From: JAWXBG01 sp044375415
Lineage (GTDB): Bacteria > Bacteroidota > Bacteroidia > Flavobacteriales_D > Sanyastnellaceae
Assembly: GCA_044375415.1 (NCBI GenBank)
Contig: JBILMS010000072.1
Coordinates: forward strand, 1-15,131
Length of the DNA: 15,131 nt
Reading direction: 5' to 3'
Shown one piece after another: positions 13,985 to 15,131 of the stretch (within the stretch, counting starts at the first letter, position 1; each line of letters begins with the position of its first letter). Under the pieces are notes generated by a model. The model saw only the letters and a list, made by a program, of their open reading frames with translations, had not been told where the DNA came from and made no database searches. The position numbers and the translations under genes were made by a program.

Positions 13985-14062
13985 AAATATTCTCTGAGGC
14001 CTTTGTGTAATTCTTTGCGGGCTTTGTGGTAAAAAGTCCTGCGCATCAATCGGAGACGTGCC
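13985..14062 (-). repeat. ACCACAAAG block, inverted copy
   Basis: On the minus strand it begins GGCACGTCTCCGATTGATGC, then GCAGGACTTTTTACCACAAA, then GCCCGCAAAGAATTACACAA and AGGCCTCAGAGAATATT. It precedes hairpin H in that orientation, as R1 copy 2 precedes the hairpin at 3527 on the plus strand. It lies two bases beyond the stop of the membrane-protein gene. Confidence 0.75.
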
Positions 14063-14064
14063 GC

Positions 14065-14646
14065 TTAAGGGCGACTTCCCACTGCCGAACGCATGCTCTC
14101 ATCCGCCTTTTCACCTGCTTTTGGATTTGGAAAAAACTCCCTCATCACCGGAATATACAAAATAATATTGATACCCACAAGTATGAATAAGACACCAAAT
14201 ATTTCAAGTGAGAATTTGGAAGGGTACATAGCTACTACCGTTCCGATGCCTGTTACAAGTCCGATCACGGCGCGACTTATAACGATATTCATAACTACTT
14301 TTTGTTTTAGATTAAAAAGCCAGTTGCAAAAGATGATTTCTGAGAATGCATAAAAGATGAGAAGAAACGCCGTGAAGGATGTGATCTTTTCATAGGTATC
14401 ACCAAAGCCCAAGACCGAAACCCCATAGACCAACATGGCAATAGCGTGCATTTCGTGATACGCAAATTGAACTTGTTTTCTCTCCCTCGAGAATGCAGCG
14501 AGGAATGCGAATATTCCGGCTGCAGTCACCATTGTTCCCAATGGATATCGAATCGCTGTGAATTCGACGTAATATGAAAACAATAAAAAGATACCTTCTA
14601 AAATAATGAGAGTTCCGTAAATATAAATGGGTAAGTATTTTTTCAT
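14065..14646 (-). CDS. Small integral membrane protein, HdeD/DUF308-like
   Basis: The 193-residue product has about six hydrophobic helices (near 4-22, 32-52, 66-84, 88-110, 115-137 and 140-162) with short loops. It ends in a polar tail rich in basic and acidic residues. The helix pairing and the G-rich ends of helices, for example GTLIILEGIFLLF and EIFGVLFILVGINIILY, resemble the HdeD/DUF308 membrane family, but no diagnostic motif is seen, so the family call is tentative. The frame is open upstream to ATG 14772, but MKKYLPIYIYG at 14646 is a typical start. It is preceded by a very A-rich leader with repeated GAAAAC words, as expected for Bacteroidota translation signals. The last residues (SAVGSRP) lie only bases from repeat island 3. 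Function unknown. Confidence 0.75.
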   Translation of the reverse strand: MKKYLPIYIYGTLIILEGIFLLFSYYVEFTAIRYPLGTMVTAAGIFAFLAAFSRERKQVQFAYHEMHAIAMLVYGVSVLGFGDTYEKITSFTAFLLIFYAFSEIIFCNWLFNLKQKVVMNIVISRAVIGLVTGIGTVVAMYPSKFSLEIFGVLFILVGINIILYIPVMREFFPNPKAGEKADESMRSAVGSRP

Positions 14647-14909
14647 TTTTTGTTTTTCATTTTCGTTTTCGTTTTCAATGTAAGTCCGGGTGTATTCGGG
14701 TACACCAATACCGATGGATTTCTTTCTATTTCCAATTAGTAATCCATCTTCACAAAGGTGATACAACTCCAAGGATCCATTTTTGTAGAATTTTATGGCA
14801 GAGTTGTATGATTTAGCGGCATTGCATAATCAAATGTTTGAGTGTATTGCACAGCGGAGGATGTCGAAACCCGGAATTATTCGAGAGAATGAGGTGATAT
14901 AAAAATAGA

Positions 14910-14950
14910 ATGCTCACAACAAAACCGATAAAAAGTTTTGCGGTGAGCAT
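14910..14950 (-). terminator. Rho-independent terminator candidate for the dodecin gene
   Basis: ATGCTCAC (14910-14917) pairs with GTGAGCAT (14943-14950), and inside it CAAAAC (14920-14925) pairs with GTTTTG (14935-14940), with a 2-base mismatch between the stems. On the minus strand the hairpin is followed by TCTATTTTTATATC. It lies 52 bases after the dodecin stop codon. Confidence 0.65.
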
Positions 14951-15002
14951 TTATATAAAATTTGAAAAGGAGAGAAAAAAAGTGAATTCTTTTCTCTTTT
15001 CC

Positions 15003-15131
15003 CTACTTCTTCTTCTTCGAAGATTTCTTTTTAGGAGCAGCGGCTGCTTCGGCATCGAGGCGGAACGATAAATTACAGATCACGCCGAAGGTGGTCACTT
15101 TGCCATCTTTCACGTGAGCTTTGATGTCTTT
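15003..15131 (-). CDS. Dodecin family protein with lysine-rich tail (partial, N-terminus outside window)
   Basis: Only the last 42 residues are visible: KDIKAHVKDGKVTTFGVICN followed by LSFRLDAEAAAAPKKKSSKK and a final KK. The segment I-(K/R)-x-H-(V/L)-x-DG-x-(V)-x-x-F-x-V-x-x-x-(V/L)-x-FRL(D/E) is the C-terminal beta-hairpin of dodecins, small dodecameric flavin-binding proteins thought to store or buffer flavins. After the normal end at FRLD comes an extension of alanines and then eight lysines, which the compact dodecin fold does not need. The tail would project from the particle surface and could bind nucleic acid or another polyanion; that is inference. A hairpin terminator follows at 14910-14950. 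Confidence 0.75.
   Translation of the reverse strand, partial: KDIKAHVKDGKVTTFGVICNLSFRLDAEAAAAPKKKSSKKKK

Larger units (their letters stand above)
13455..14064. repeat. Intergenic repeat island 3 (modules mostly inverted)
   Basis: About 610 bases upstream of the phosphatase gene hold repeat R2, two G+C-rich hairpins (GCGAGC/GCTCGC at 13643-13657 and GCCGA/TCGGC at 13665-13677), inverted ACCACAAAG-type blocks, AT-rich ATTATGTATTAAG words and two copies of hairpin H. One segment, CAAAGCCATACGGGA(T/C)GC (about 13690-13707), matches 3382-3399 in the same orientation, while most other modules are reversed. No gene is seen. Confidence 0.7.

Noticed and set aside
14795..14902. Small plus-strand frame of 35 residues starting MAELYDLAALHNQ
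   Set aside because: It is protein-like in composition but short and unrecognised, with no ribosome site or promoter evidence. It could be chance, so it is not called.

Overview
The window comes from a Bacteroidota genome, most likely a Flavobacteriales-type lineage. The evidence is an outer-membrane protein with a CarboxypepD-regulatory plus DUF5686 layout, a 733-residue RecQ, a tatC / SIS-CBS isomerase / recQ neighbourhood, promoter-like TAnnTTTG boxes, A-rich leaders in place of strong Shine-Dalgarno sites, and intergenic ACCACAAAG-type repeats. There are no rRNA or tRNA genes, CRISPR arrays, transposases or phage genes that I can see.

Layout. 1-1909 (minus): a two-gene ABC transporter operon, ATPase then an FtsX/MacB-like permease that runs off the left edge. 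The permease carries a very histidine-rich insert in its predicted periplasmic domain. 1910-2123: divergent control region with a clear palindrome. 2124-2881 (plus): a secreted, probably outer-membrane protein gene broken by an in-frame stop and a frameshift. 2882-3900: island of modular intergenic repeats. About 3940-4146: remnant of a TerC-family gene, only the C-terminus surviving. 4139-4852 (plus): DUF2490 outer-membrane protein. 4853-5325: second repeat island with a 7-bp tandem array. 5326-7845 (minus): DUF5686 outer-membrane protein. 7973-8788 (plus): TatC. 8819-9787 (minus): arabinose-5-phosphate isomerase of the KDO pathway. 9990-12191 (plus): RecQ helicase. 12354-13412 (minus): lipoprotein metallophosphatase of the PhoD type, bracketed by a pair of direct repeats. 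13455-14064: third repeat island, modules mostly inverted relative to the first two. 14065-14646 (minus): six-helix membrane protein. 15003-15131 (minus): C-terminus of a dodecin with a lysine-rich tail.

The genes from 5326 to 12191 are ordinary core functions: envelope protein, Tat export, LPS sugar synthesis and DNA repair. The unusual content is (i) the histidine-rich ABC transporter, which suggests metal handling, and (ii) a family of modular, hairpin-bearing intergenic repeats that occupies the gaps next to two decayed genes. No obviously new defence or biosynthetic system is visible; the hairpin repeat family and the His-rich exporter-like pair are the best candidates for something undescribed.
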